Shown here: in pieces, positions 8,393 to 16,967 of the stretch | Layout of the letters: every line of letters begins with the position of its first letter | Numbering within the stretch: position 1 is the stretch's first letter | Source of the DNA: CATQHL01 sp965242895 | GTDB taxonomy: Bacteria > Actinomycetota > Acidimicrobiia > Acidimicrobiales > CATQHL01 | Length of the DNA stretch: 64,000 bases | Assembly: GCA_965242895.1 (NCBI GenBank) | Contig: OZ251507.1 | Coordinates: 2,666,001-2,730,000, forward strand | Reading direction: 5' to 3' | Translations under genes and position numbers: made by a program | Notes under the pieces: model-generated | Database searches by the model: none | Told to the model about the DNA's origin: nothing | What the model saw: the letters and a program-made list of their open reading frames with translations, nothing else

Positions 8393-9085
8393 TTGGTCCC
8401 TCGTCACATAGCGTGCGTCATGGACGGCAACGGGCGCTGGGCTGCCATCCGCGGCCTCCCTCGAAGCAAAGGCCACGAAGCCGGCCTAGACGCCCTCTTC
8501 GAGGCGGTGGAAGGCTCCCTGGAACTGGGGCTGGAGTGGCTCACCGTCTTCGCGTTCTCCACCGAGAACTGGCGGCGTCCGGACGAGGAGGTGCGCTTCC
8601 TGCTCGACTTCAACAGGGACATCCTGCGCCGCCGCCGCACCGAGCTGCACGCCATGGGCGTCAAGCTGCGCTTCATCGGACGCAGAGACGGCAGGCTCTC
8701 CAGGACGCTCCTGCGAGAGATGGACTCAGCGGCGGAGCTGACCTCCGGCAATCAACGCCTCACCCTCACGGTGGCCTTCAACTACGGAAGCCGAACTGAG
8801 ATGGCGGACGCCGTTCGCAAAATAATCGCCCAAGGCTATGAGGCCGCTCAGGTCGACGAGGAGGTCATTGCCAGCCACCTCTATACGTCGGGCATGCCCG
8901 ACCCCGACCTGCTAATGCGCACCTCCGGCGAGCACAGAGTGTCCAATTTCCTGCTCTGGCAACTCGCTTATGCGGAGTTGGTGTTTCTCGACGTCCTGTG
9001 GCCCGACTTCCAGCGCCGTCACCTCTTCGAGGCCGTAGAGGAGTATCAGGCCAGGAAGCGGCGCTTCGGAGGTCTGGAGCAGTGA
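8393..9085 (+). CDS. uppS: isoprenyl transferase (undecaprenyl/decaprenyl diphosphate synthase)
   Basis: A cis-prenyltransferase that makes the lipid carrier for peptidoglycan, 230 residues. The catalytic Asp11 is in MDGNGRWA (10-17); FAFSTENW and the C-terminal RTSGEHRVSNFLLWQ are diagnostic. The TTG at 8393 is the only possible start, because an in-frame TAG lies at 8369 and conserved sequence begins at residue 4. The N-terminus is therefore about 15-20 residues shorter than average. It precedes recO with a 31-bp gap. Confidence 0.92.
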   Translation: MVPRHIACVMDGNGRWAAIRGLPRSKGHEAGLDALFEAVEGSLELGLEWLTVFAFSTENWRRPDEEVRFLLDFNRDILRRRRTELHAMGVKLRFIGRRDGRLSRTLLREMDSAAELTSGNQRLTLTVAFNYGSRTEMADAVRKIIAQGYEAAQVDEEVIASHLYTSGMPDPDLLMRTSGEHRVSNFLLWQLAYAELVFLDVLWPDFQRRHLFEAVEEYQARKRRFGGLEQ

Positions 9086-9116
9086 GCAACTCGGCGTCCG
9101 GCGCAAAGGGTCACCC

Positions 9117-9917
9117 GTGAGCGCCCCCGAGCGGACAGGCCCTTACCAGGATCGAGCGGTGGTGCTGTGCACTTATCGGCTAGGTGAAGCCGATCGGATC
9201 GTGGTGATGCTGGGGGAGGCGCACGGGCGCATCAAGGGGGTCGCCAAGGGAGTTCGCCGGGCGCGCAGCCGCTTCGGGGCGCGTCTGGAGCCGGCCAGTT
9301 GTCTGAACGTGCGCCTATGGCGCGGCAGGGGAGACCTCGACACGATCACCTCCGTCCAAGCCACCGATGCGGGACGCGCCCTCCGTGAGCACCTGAGCCT
9401 CCGTGAGAACCTCACGCAGCTCTCACGGGCGATGGCGATGCTAGAAGCCGTCGAGCGCCTGGCCCTAGACCGCACTCCCAGCGGGGATCTCTACGACTTG
9501 TTGGTGCGCGGTCTCCGCTCTTTGTACACGCACCCCTCGGAGTTGAGCGTGGGCGCCTTCCTGTGGAGACTCGTCCAATTGGAGGGGATAGCCCCAGACA
9601 CTGAGAGCTGCGCCTCCTGCGGAGAGGGTCATCGGCTGGCCGCCTTCGACCCCCAAGCAGTGGGGCTGACCTGCGTCCGCTGCCGGAAGGGGTCGGCTCT
9701 GCGAAGTGAGACCCTCCGGCTCATCGAGGCGATCCTGGAGGGGCGCACGTCGATGGTGCTCGCTCACCCGCCTGGCAGAGCCGCCAAAGAGTTCGAGCTG
9801 ACGGCGGTTCAGATACTGGAAACGCACATCGAACGCCGCCTCCGAGTGCCTAGCTTCCTGAACAGCGTGTCGCCCCCCGAAGCTAGCCTGCCTTCCGATG
9901 CCTGCTCCACAGTCTGA
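9117..9917 (+). CDS. recO: DNA repair protein RecO
   Basis: A 266-residue recombination mediator of the RecFOR pathway. The N-terminal OB fold contains DRAVVLCTYRLGEADRI and GRIKGVAKGVRR; the C-terminal helical domain holds a four-cysteine zinc site (CASCG near 163 and CVRC about 20 residues later). The start is GTG 9117. Its last 20 bases overlap glyS, so the two are probably co-translated; recO-glyS and uppS-recO adjacency is common in actinobacteria. Confidence 0.9.
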   Translation: MSAPERTGPYQDRAVVLCTYRLGEADRIVVMLGEAHGRIKGVAKGVRRARSRFGARLEPASCLNVRLWRGRGDLDTITSVQATDAGRALREHLSLRENLTQLSRAMAMLEAVERLALDRTPSGDLYDLLVRGLRSLYTHPSELSVGAFLWRLVQLEGIAPDTESCASCGEGHRLAAFDPQAVGLTCVRCRKGSALRSETLRLIEAILEGRTSMVLAHPPGRAAKEFELTAVQILETHIERRLRVPSFLNSVSPPEASLPSDACSTV

Positions 9918-11322
9918 CCCAGGCGGGGATTCTCGCGGCGGCGAAGTCCCCGAATCCTCCCAATCCTCCCGTTCCCCCCACTACCCCCACGAGGACGCAC
10001 CCCCCTGCGAGTTAGACCCCGAAGTGGGGGAGAACGTCGTCAACCTCTGCAAGAGGCGCGGCTTTGTCTTCCAGTCGGCCGACATCTACGGCGGATTTCG
10101 ATCTGCCTACGACTACGGCCCGCTCGGCGTGCTTCTGCTTCGCAACGTCAAGGAGGCTTGGTGGAGGGCAATGGTGCAGCGCCGGCAGGAGGTGGTGGGG
10201 TTGGACGCTTCCATACTCTCTCCGCCAGCCGTATGGGAGGCCTCCGGGCACCTCGAAGGATTCAACGACCCCCTAGTGGAGTGCTCGGAGTGCGGCAGGC
10301 GCCATCGCCAAGATCAGCTAGACCCCCCTAATCGCTGCAGCAGTTGCGGCAGCGTCGACACCCTAGGGGAGCCCAGGCAGTTCAACCTCATGTTCCGCAC
10401 CCACGCCGGGCCGGTCGCCGACGCCGGAGCAGAGGTCTACCTGCGCCCAGAGACCGCTCAGGGCATGTTCGTCAACTTCGCCAACGTGATGCGCGCCTGC
10501 CGCCTGCGTCCCCCTTTCGGCATCGCTCAGATCGGGAAGTCCTTCCGCAACGAGATCACCCCCGGCAACTTCATCTTTCGCACGCGTGAGTTCGAGCAGA
10601 TGGAACTGGAGTATTTCGTCCCGCCCGCCGACGCCGGACGCTGGCACGAGTACTGGTGCGCCGAGCGGCTTCGCTGGTACTCCGATCTAGGAATCCCCTC
10701 AGAAATGCTGCGCCTGCGCCCGCACGGCCCAGAAGAACTCAGCCACTACTCAGAAGCCACCTCCGACGTGGAGTTTCGATACCCCTGGGGTTGGGGCGAA
10801 CTCGAGGGCGTGGCAAACAGGACCGACTACGACCTGCGCGCCCACTCAGAGCATTCCGGCGAGCGCCTGGAGTATCGCGACCCCGCCACCGGCGAACGCT
10901 ACGTTCCGTATGTGATAGAGCCCGCCGCCGGCGCCACCCGTGCGATGATGGCCTTTCTGCTGGCGGCCTATCACACCGAGGAAGTGCGCGGCGAACGCAG
11001 GGTCGTGCTGCGCCTGCACAGAAATCTGGCCCCTTACCAGGTAGGGGTGCTTCCCCTTTCCAAGAAGGAGTCTCTGAGCGGCCGCGCCCGTGAAGTACTG
11101 GAGATGCTGTCGCCGCACTGGATGGTTGACTTCGACGAGACCCAGTCCATCGGACGCCGCTACAGGCGCCAGGATGAGCTAGGCACCCCCTACTGCGTGA
11201 CAGTGGACTTCGACACCCTCGACGACGACGCCGTGACCGTCCGCGAACGGGATTCGATGCTCCAGGAGCGGATTCGGCTGGCGGAGGTCGTGGACTACCT
11301 TTCTGAGCGCCTCTCCGCCTAG
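9898..11322 (+). CDS. glyS: glycyl-tRNA synthetase, homodimeric type
   Basis: A class II aminoacyl-tRNA synthetase of 474 residues. It has motif 1 near DYGPLGVLLLRNVKEAWW, motif 2 in KSFRNEITPGNFIFRTREFE, and motif 3 near GATRAMMAFL. A CxxC pair (CSECG, later CSSCG) forms the zinc-binding insert seen in this type. The first 40 residues are Ser/Pro-rich and unconserved; the conserved part starts near VVNLCKRRGF, so a later start is possible, but ATG 9898 overlapping recO is the natural choice. Confidence 0.93.
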   Translation: MPAPQSDPGGDSRGGEVPESSQSSRSPHYPHEDAPPCELDPEVGENVVNLCKRRGFVFQSADIYGGFRSAYDYGPLGVLLLRNVKEAWWRAMVQRRQEVVGLDASILSPPAVWEASGHLEGFNDPLVECSECGRRHRQDQLDPPNRCSSCGSVDTLGEPRQFNLMFRTHAGPVADAGAEVYLRPETAQGMFVNFANVMRACRLRPPFGIAQIGKSFRNEITPGNFIFRTREFEQMELEYFVPPADAGRWHEYWCAERLRWYSDLGIPSEMLRLRPHGPEELSHYSEATSDVEFRYPWGWGELEGVANRTDYDLRAHSEHSGERLEYRDPATGERYVPYVIEPAAGATRAMMAFLLAAYHTEEVRGERRVVLRLHRNLAPYQVGVLPLSKKESLSGRAREVLEMLSPHWMVDFDETQSIGRRYRRQDELGTPYCVTVDFDTLDDDAVTVRERDSMLQERIRLAEVVDYLSERLSA

Positions 11323-11439
11323 AGACGTGGACGAGCCCGTTCGGCTCCCCGCCCCCGCCCCCGGCGCCCCCGGCGCCCTGGCTGATCTGGACGAGTCGAA
11401 CGCAGGGACGGACGGAGGACAGACCGGACGGAGGACGCA

Positions 11440-13242
11440 GTGGGCATAGCGCCAGAAGACGTACGCCGTGTCAAGGAAGCAACCGACATCATCGCCCTCG
11501 TGCAGAGCCACTCGGCGCTGCGCAGGGTGGGGCGGCGCTGGGTAGGGCTCTGCCCCTTCCACCAGGAAAAGAGCCCCTCCTTTTCGGTCAACGCAGAAGA
11601 AGGCCTCTACTACTGCTTCGGTTGCGGAGTCTCAGGCGACGTCCTCACCTTCGTCCGTGAGAAGGAGGGGCTGGATTTCCGTGAATGCGTGGAGATGCTC
11701 GCAGGTCGGGCAGGCATCACGCTCACCTACACGACGGACGATGACGCAGGCGCACGCCACCGCAAGAAGGTAATCACCGAAGCCATTGGAAAGGCGGTTG
11801 ACTGGTATCACGAAAGGTTGCTGTCTCACCCCGGCGCGGCCCGAGCGCGCGGCTACCTGAGATCGAGAGGCATCGAAGGGGATCAGGTCAGAGAGTTCTG
11901 CCTGGGGTGGGCTCCGACCGAGTATGAGGCGCTGCGTCGATCCCTGGAAGTCCCCGAGAAGGTGATGTTGGAAGCCGGGCTGATCTACCGGAGCGAGGAA
12001 GGCAGAAGCGGCGACACCTTCAGGGGGCGCATACTGTTTCCGATCTTTGACAATCTTGGCGTTCCCGTGGGTTTCGGAGGCAGAGCCATGCCGGACGGCC
12101 CCCCTCCCAAGTACAAGAACTCCCCCGAATCCGGCGTCTACTCAAAGAGCCGACTCCTTTACAACCTGCACCGCGCCAAGAAGGACATCGTCGGTCTCGA
12201 CGAGGTGGTGATCTGCGAGGGATACACCGACGTCCTAGGGCTTTTCGGGATAGGCGTCAAACACTGCGTAGCTACCTGCGGCACCTCTCTCACGGAAGAT
12301 CACGTCAAGATTCTGCGCCGCTTCACAGAGCGTTTCGTCCTGGCTTTCGATGCTGATTCGGCGGGCGCCTCCGCAACTGAGCGCATCTACCAGTGGGAGC
12401 GGAAGTATTCCCTGCAGGCCTACGTAGCAGAGTTGCCGGAGGGCGGGGATCCAGCCGACTTGGCGCGCAGCGACCCTGCCGCCCTGCAAGAGGCGCTGGA
12501 AGCACCCGTCGCCTTCCTGTCGTTCAGGCTGAACCGTGCGCTAGAGGGAAGAGACCTTTCCACTCCAGAAGGGCGTGCGCGCGCCGGGGAAGCGGCGGTT
12601 GCGGTAATTGCCGAGCATCCAGACGAAATGGTGCGCGATCAGTACCTGATGCTCGTCTCTGACCGCCTCCAGATTCCGCCCAGACAACTGCGAGACATTC
12701 CAACTCCAAGCAGGAGCGCCTCGCAGGTCGGAAGTGCGCACGGAGAACCCTCAGCCAACGAGCCGGACGGCGCGCGGCGGCGTCCACCTAGGCGTCCGCG
12801 GGGCGCCGGAATCGAGCGGCAGGTGCTGCAGCTCTGCGTGCACCATCCCGACCTGGTGCCCGACTACGTCTCGCCCGGATTGTTCGCAGATCCGCTGCAT
12901 CAAAAGATCTTTCGTGCTCTGCGGAGTTCCGATTCTCCAAAAGAGGCGCTGGCGCTGCTTTCGCCCGAAGGCGACAGCAAGGCGACGCCTGAGAGCAGAC
13001 TGCTGGCCAACCTCGTCGTTTCCGAGCCGATCAACGTGAAAGGGGCCGTGGTTGGACGCTTCATCTACGACGCAGCGGAAGCGGCGATCCAGCGCCTACT
13101 GCTCGAAGTTCGAAAGACCGGCGATCCAGACATCGGACGTCGCATGGCGTCGGTGCAAATCGCCCGAGAGGAGCTCCGCAATCACGACTGGGATGCTGCA
13201 GCCGCTGCCCGCCTAGCCGACCTGATCGACGAAAGGGATTGA
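11440..13242 (+). CDS. dnaG: DNA primase
   Basis: Replicative primase, 600 residues. The N-terminal CHC2 zinc finger uses Cys38, His41, Cys59 and Cys62 (CPFHQEKSPSF, YYCFGCG). The catalytic core has the DnaG signature and Toprim motif VICEGYTDVLGLF with LAFDADSAG. A linker rich in Arg, Pro and Ser (about 415-455) leads to the helical C-terminal domain that binds DnaB. The start is GTG 11440. The 117-bp gap before it contains C/G-rich and 'gacggagga' repeats and no clear terminator, so read-through from glyS is likely. Confidence 0.94.
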   Translation: MGIAPEDVRRVKEATDIIALVQSHSALRRVGRRWVGLCPFHQEKSPSFSVNAEEGLYYCFGCGVSGDVLTFVREKEGLDFRECVEMLAGRAGITLTYTTDDDAGARHRKKVITEAIGKAVDWYHERLLSHPGAARARGYLRSRGIEGDQVREFCLGWAPTEYEALRRSLEVPEKVMLEAGLIYRSEEGRSGDTFRGRILFPIFDNLGVPVGFGGRAMPDGPPPKYKNSPESGVYSKSRLLYNLHRAKKDIVGLDEVVICEGYTDVLGLFGIGVKHCVATCGTSLTEDHVKILRRFTERFVLAFDADSAGASATERIYQWERKYSLQAYVAELPEGGDPADLARSDPAALQEALEAPVAFLSFRLNRALEGRDLSTPEGRARAGEAAVAVIAEHPDEMVRDQYLMLVSDRLQIPPRQLRDIPTPSRSASQVGSAHGEPSANEPDGARRRPPRRPRGAGIERQVLQLCVHHPDLVPDYVSPGLFADPLHQKIFRALRSSDSPKEALALLSPEGDSKATPESRLLANLVVSEPINVKGAVVGRFIYDAAEAAIQRLLLEVRKTGDPDIGRRMASVQIAREELRNHDWDAAAAARLADLIDERD

Positions 13243-13305
13243 CCGAGCAGCGCCAATTCGGAGGGTTATCTTGGGGAGGTTGCCCGGATATCCTTAGATC
13301 GCCGG

Positions 13306-13381
13306 TCCGGGGTAGCTCAATTGGCAGAGCAGCGGCCTGTTAAGCCGTTTGTTGTGGGTTCGAGTCCCACCCCCGGAGCCA
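13306..13381 (+). tRNA. tRNA-Asn (GTT)
   Basis: A full cloverleaf: acceptor TCCGGGG/CCCCGGA, D arm GCTC...GAGC, anticodon stem GCGGC/GCCGT with loop CTGTTAA (anticodon GTT), T arm GTGGG-TTCGAGT-CCCAC. Discriminator G, and the 3' CCA is encoded (13379-13381). Confidence 0.96.
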
Positions 13382-13452
13382 AGGCAAGCCCGTCATCGGC
13401 CTCCCCTGCAGCCTCCCCTGCAGTTTCGCTCTCCCTGCGATAGTTTTGAAAT

Positions 13453-13525
13453 GGGCTCGTAGCTCAGAGGTCAGAGCAGACGACTCATAATCGTTTGGTC
13501 GTGGGTTCGATCCCCACCGAGCCCA
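13453..13525 (+). tRNA. tRNA with CAT anticodon (Ile2 or elongator Met)
   Basis: Acceptor GGGCTCG/CGAGCCC, anticodon stem GACGA/TCGTT with loop CTCATAA (anticodon CAT), T arm GTGGG-TTCGATC-CCCAC. The pairing G1-C72 and the absence of three G-C pairs in the anticodon stem exclude initiator tRNA. The GCAGACGACTCATAATCG core followed by TTTGGTCG resembles lysidine-modified tRNA-Ile2, but elongator Met is not excluded. CCA is not encoded (CAA follows A73). Confidence 0.9.
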
Positions 13526-13603
13526 CAATCCGATGGCCGGCTTGCCTGCGAGGTGGGAGGGGGTCCAGGAAGCGACGGGCGGGGCGTCAGCGCCCAGCAG
13601 GGG

Positions 13604-14188
13604 TCAGGTGCCCCCTTCCGAAGGGGATTCGCTCAACCAAGCCGGAGCCTGTGTGTGGAGGTAGCGGGTGACCTCCCTGATTCGAGCAAAGGTCTCATCG
13701 ATAGGTTCGTGGTCCTCGTTCAGAAGTCCCAGCGGCACGTCCATCCTTGCTTCGACGTTCACAGTGCGGCTGGCTTCGTCGGTGACCGTGGCGATTGTGT
13801 CCACCGCCCAGACATGCAAGGGGAGTTCAGCGCCTCCAATGGCCGCTATGTCCGTAGCGAGATGCAGCAGGTTCGGCCCATTGGAAAGCGGCGGAAGTTT
13901 CCAGTTGAACGTAAGGTTCATGTCGAACCCCTCCATAGGCAGATCCGCATCCTCATCCAGCTTGCTCACCTCATCTTCAAAAGCGAAAAGCACGCGCTTG
14001 TCCAGATCTATGGCCATGTGAAGCTCCAGAGGCCCTTCGCAGTCGTAATCAGGATGCATCTGGAACTCCCACCACTGCCTGCCAGTGGTGATGTTCAAAA
14101 AGTGGTCTTCCTCGTGCAGATGGAAGCCAGCCTCGAGAGCGTGCTGCTTCAAATCAAAGATGAAACCGGGTATGTCTACGATCGACAA
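13604..14188 (-). CDS. conserved-looking protein of unknown function
   Basis: About 194 residues from TTG 14188, which has a well-spaced AGGAAGG before it. The frame stays open back to GTG 14305 (233 residues), but that extension looks uncharacteristic. The protein is soluble and acidic, with no signal peptide, and shows motifs such as HLHEEDHFLNI, GRQWWEFQMHPDYDCEG and DLDKRVLFAFEDEV, then DVPLGLLNEDHEPID. I do not recognise a family. It reads like a mixed alpha/beta domain. It faces away from the inositol-phosphatase gene across a repeat-bearing spacer. Confidence 0.65.
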   Translation of the reverse strand: MSIVDIPGFIFDLKQHALEAGFHLHEEDHFLNITTGRQWWEFQMHPDYDCEGPLELHMAIDLDKRVLFAFEDEVSKLDEDADLPMEGFDMNLTFNWKLPPLSNGPNLLHLATDIAAIGGAELPLHVWAVDTIATVTDEASRTVNVEARMDVPLGLLNEDHEPIDETFARIREVTRYLHTQAPAWLSESPSEGGT

Positions 14189-14311
14189 AACAACCTTCCT
14201 GATCGGCTTTGCGGGTAGCGCCCCTGAAAGACTCAAGACGATCCTCCCTCGCCCTTTCAAGAGTATTTCTAACAATACAGCCGCTTCGGTTGCACATGGC
14301 CGCACCGGGCA

Positions 14312-14420
14312 GGCTCAACCGCAAACAGTTCTCATGCCGCAGCAGCCCGGGAGACTCTCGACGACCGCCCCAGTGACTTTGCATGGCTCAACCGCAAACA
14401 GTTCTCATGCCGCAGCAGCC
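14312..14420. repeat. 36-bp direct repeat, two copies, 73-bp offset
   Basis: An identical 36-bp sequence occurs at 14312-14347 and 14385-14420, separated by 37 unique bases. It begins GGCTCAACCGCAAACAG and ends CATGCCGCAGCAGCC, with GGCT/AGCC inverted ends. The second copy ends 36 bases before the GTG of the next gene. Architecture is CRISPR-like, but there are only two units and no cas genes. Confidence 0.9.
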
Positions 14421-14456
14421 TCTCGCCGCTCAACTCGCTGCTAAAGTGGCTTTCAC

Positions 14457-15218
14457 GTGACCGAACACTCCCCGGATGCCCTGCTTTCTCTTTTCGATGA
14501 AGTGGCCGCCTCCGTAGCTGAAGCACTGGACGGACTGGCCGACTGGGGCCCTGCCGGAACGCGCGAAGGCCAGTACCGATGCGACTTGGCAGCCGACGAG
14601 GCAGCGGTCGGGATGCTGCTGGACGCCGGCGTGGGTGTCTGCAGCGAGGAATCCGGCCTCCATGAACCTGAGCGAGCGGTCATGGTTGTTCTGGATCCGG
14701 TCGACGGCTCCACAAACGCCGCCAATGGCTTCCCCTGGTACGCGATCAGCCAGTGTGCGCTAGATGCCCAGGGAGCGCTGGTCGGGCACGTACAGAACTT
14801 GGCGTCAGGGGAGCTCTACACGGCAGTACGCGGCTCCGGATCGCTCAGGGGGGGAGACCCCATCCGTCCCTCGCAAGAGACGGAGCTTTCCAGGGCGGTC
14901 ATCGGGGTATCCGGCTACCCTGTGATGCGCCATGGCTGGAGACAATACAGATCGCACGGGTCCAGCGCTCTCGACCTCTGTGCCGTGGCCGACGGAAGAC
15001 TCGACGGCTTCTACGACTGCGACGAGCACAGCCCGTGGGACTACCTAGGCGCCATGCTGGTGTGCGAGGAGGCGGGGGCGGCTGTATGCGACGCGCAGGG
15101 GAGTAATCTGACGGTCACGAATCCAGAGGCCAAACGAAGGATCATGGCTGGCTGCACTAAGGAGATGATGGAGAGCCTGCTGGCTTGCGCCGCTAGCGAG
15201 AGCAGCGTCAAAGGATGA
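14457..15218 (+). CDS. inositol monophosphatase family protein
   Basis: A 253-residue Mg-dependent phosphatase of the IMPase/FBPase/CysQ superfamily. Metal-binding motifs are present: EESG (64-67) and DPVDGSTN (80-87), and the C-terminal motif DEHSPWDYLGAMLVCEEAG. Substrate could be inositol phosphate, fructose-1,6-bisphosphate or PAP. A PimB'-like gene at 21.8 kb makes an inositol-lipid role plausible but does not prove it. The start is GTG 14457; its leader carries the duplicated 36-bp sequence. Confidence 0.85.
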   Translation: MTEHSPDALLSLFDEVAASVAEALDGLADWGPAGTREGQYRCDLAADEAAVGMLLDAGVGVCSEESGLHEPERAVMVVLDPVDGSTNAANGFPWYAISQCALDAQGALVGHVQNLASGELYTAVRGSGSLRGGDPIRPSQETELSRAVIGVSGYPVMRHGWRQYRSHGSSALDLCAVADGRLDGFYDCDEHSPWDYLGAMLVCEEAGAAVCDAQGSNLTVTNPEAKRRIMAGCTKEMMESLLACAASESSVKG

Positions 15219-15295
15219 GAGGCTTGAGGTTCTCTCCCAGCGTTCGCCTGGCTAGCGTCTGGCTAGCCTCTTCACCCCGGGGCGTCCATACCCCA

Positions 15296-15369
15296 GGGCG
15301 CTTAGCTCAGATGGCCAGAGCACTTCCCTTACAAGGAAGGGGTCGGCGGTTCAAGTCCGTCAGCGCCCA
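15296..15369 (+). tRNA. tRNA-Val (TAC)
   Basis: Acceptor GGGCGCT/AGCGCCC, D arm GCTC...GAGC, anticodon stem CTTCC/GGAAG with loop CTTACAA (anticodon TAC), T arm GGCGG-TTCAAGT-CCGTC with one G-T pair. Discriminator A, and CCA is not encoded (CGG follows). Confidence 0.95.
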
Positions 15370-15666
15370 CGGCTGGAAAGAGCACCAGTGGAAAGAGCAT
15401 AGGGGAGCGAAAGAGCCTCTGGAGCCTCTAGAGCCTCTGGGGAGGGCGGCGCACAGACCGCCTCTCACTCTTTCCGCTCTTTCCGCACCGGAGGAGTCCG
15501 GAAGTCCAGACGAGGAGGATTTAGCGGGCCTGGGACTGTTGGAGCAGCCGGGATCAGCGAGATTATCTCCAGACCCGCTATACCCTGCGGATTGCCGCTA
15601 CAGCTACTATACGCGAATTATGCTCCCTTTGCTACCAATGATCGCAGAACGCTCATACGCCCACAG
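15370..15666. other. spacer between tRNA-Val and the zinc-ribbon gene
   Basis: About 300 bp with no convincing gene. It holds short tandem repeats: TGGAAAGAGCA twice, four degenerate GAGCCTCTGG units near 15415-15445, and CTCTTTCCG twice. A frame running through tRNA-Val is open here but is composed of repeats. The stretch around 15600-15625 (CTACTATACGCGAATTATGC) is AT-richer and probably holds the promoter of the next gene. Confidence 0.6.
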
Positions 15667-16410
15667 ATGAACCCGCTGGAGAGTTTGCTAGATCTCCAGA
15701 CGTATGACATACGCCTAGGTCAGATCAAGCACCGCCGCGAGCACCTGCCGGAAATGTCCGAACTCCGAGGTCTGCTCAAAAACGTGGAAGACCTGGAGCG
15801 CCGCCTAGTTGAGTGCCTGAACACTAAGCAGGAACTGCTCAAAGAGCAAAAGCGCAGCGAACTGGAGTTCGAGACCCTCCAGGAAAGACGCGAGGAAGAG
15901 CAGAACCTCCTCTACTCCAACCAAATCACCGGGCTGAGGGAACTTCAGAGCCTGGAAAGGGAGATCGCGGCCATCGGACGCCGCCAGGAAACCGTAGAGG
16001 ACAACATCCTCAACCTGCTCGCAGAGATCGACGTTCTCGATGAGTCCGTCGAACTATTGGAGAAGCGACGGGACGAACTCCATCAGGATGTGCAGAAGGT
16101 CCGCTCGAAACTTAGCAAGGCCGAAGCCGGACTAGAAGCGGAAGCAGCCGAAGTGCGGGCGCTGAGAGACGGCAAAGCCGCCCTCGTCGGAAAGGAACTG
16201 CTAGAGCGCTACGAAGACCTCCGCAGCCGTCTTGGAGGCGTGGGCGTGGCGAAGTTGGTGGGCAGCACATGCACCGGCTGCAACCTGTCTCTTCCGCTGA
16301 TGGAGCTGGATCAATTTCGCAAACTCCCTCCCGTCGGGGAAGCAGAGGAGGGCAAGCCCGACAGGAGCAGCGCCACCTGCCCCTCCTGCGGTCGCTTGCT
16401 GCTGATTTGA
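15667..16410 (+). CDS. C4-type zinc-ribbon coiled-coil protein
   Basis: A 247-residue protein: long coiled coil (about 10-180, rich in Glu, Leu, Arg and Gln) and a C-terminal C4 zinc ribbon (CTGC near 204 and CPSC near 239) of the zf-RING_7 family found across actinobacteria and many other bacteria. It is thought to bind nucleic acid; function is unproven. The start ATG 15667 gives the family length and N-terminus MNPLESLLDLQTYD; a TTG 75 bases upstream is also in frame. In actinobacteria this gene often lies beside rnpB, as here. Confidence 0.85.
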   Translation: MNPLESLLDLQTYDIRLGQIKHRREHLPEMSELRGLLKNVEDLERRLVECLNTKQELLKEQKRSELEFETLQERREEEQNLLYSNQITGLRELQSLEREIAAIGRRQETVEDNILNLLAEIDVLDESVELLEKRRDELHQDVQKVRSKLSKAEAGLEAEAAEVRALRDGKAALVGKELLERYEDLRSRLGGVGVAKLVGSTCTGCNLSLPLMELDQFRKLPPVGEAEEGKPDRSSATCPSCGRLLLI

Positions 16411-16416
16411 GGCCTC

Positions 16417-16530
16417 CCGCCCCGACTTTGCCCCGACTTTCCTGACTATTTGCTCGACTCGGGACTGAAGTCAGACGCATTAGCCCCACCGCCCCGACTT
16501 TGCCCCGACTTTCCTGACTATTTGCTCGAC
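16417..16530. repeat. 42-bp direct repeat, two copies, 72-bp offset
   Basis: Identical 42-bp copies at 16417-16458 and 16489-16530, separated by 30 unique bases. Each contains two internal CCCCGACTTT units and ends TATTTGCTCGAC. The pair fills the whole space between the stop of the zinc-ribbon gene (16410) and the 3' end of the convergent RNase P RNA gene (16542). Confidence 0.9.
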
Positions 16531-16541
16531 CTCGATGCTGC

Positions 16542-16912
16542 GACGGCGAGTCGGCCTGTAGGCGGGGTTCTGTCCAGGCCGTAAAGCCCTGTGCGGCCAT
16601 CCATCTACGCGGTCTACCCGGGGGGTGCCCTCTGAGGGCCGGCGGACCGCCGCCCCCCTGCTTGACCTTGCTCCCGGTGGGGTTTGCCTAGCTGCTCCGG
16701 TCGCCCGGAACACGGTGCGCTCTTACCGCACCTTTTCACCCTTGCCCGACCCGGCCAGCGGGTCGTCGGCGGTTTGTTTCTGTGGCACTTTCCTGCGAGT
16801 CGCCTCGACTGGCTTAGCCAGCACCGTTGTCCTGCGGAGCCCCGACCTTCCTCGACGTCGCAGCCGGCCAATAGCCGACCCGACGACGCGGCCGCCCAGC
16901 CGGCTCGCCGTC
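16542..16912 (-). ncRNA. rnpB: RNase P RNA (M1 RNA), bacterial class A
   Basis: The catalytic RNA of RNase P, which matures tRNA 5' ends. Read on the minus strand, GACGGCGAG (16912-16904) pairs with CTCGCCGTC (16550-16542) as helix P1. The conserved 5' core is seen as GAGGAAGGTCGGGGCTCC, and the 3' core as AGGTGCGGTAAGAGCGCACC, AGCAGCTAGGCAAACCCCACC and GGACAGAACCCCGCCTACAGG. About 371 nt, normal for actinobacteria. The ends are set from P1 and may be off by a few bases. Confidence 0.95.
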
Positions 16913-16967
16913 ATTGAACATTTTGCCTCGGATTTCGGGGAACTGCTCTCTCGACGCTCTCTCAATC

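Noticed and set aside
14312..14420. A CRISPR array
   Set aside because: Only two repeats, no cas genes in the window, no typical repeat end, and similar two-copy pairs of other sequences occur elsewhere with the same offset.
15215..15670. 151-codon frame through tRNA-Val
   Set aside because: It contains the whole tRNA and repeat DNA and shows no protein family features.
16480..16871. Several open frames across 16.5-16.9 kb on both strands
   Set aside because: The region is the RNase P RNA gene, supported by helix P1 and conserved core sequences.
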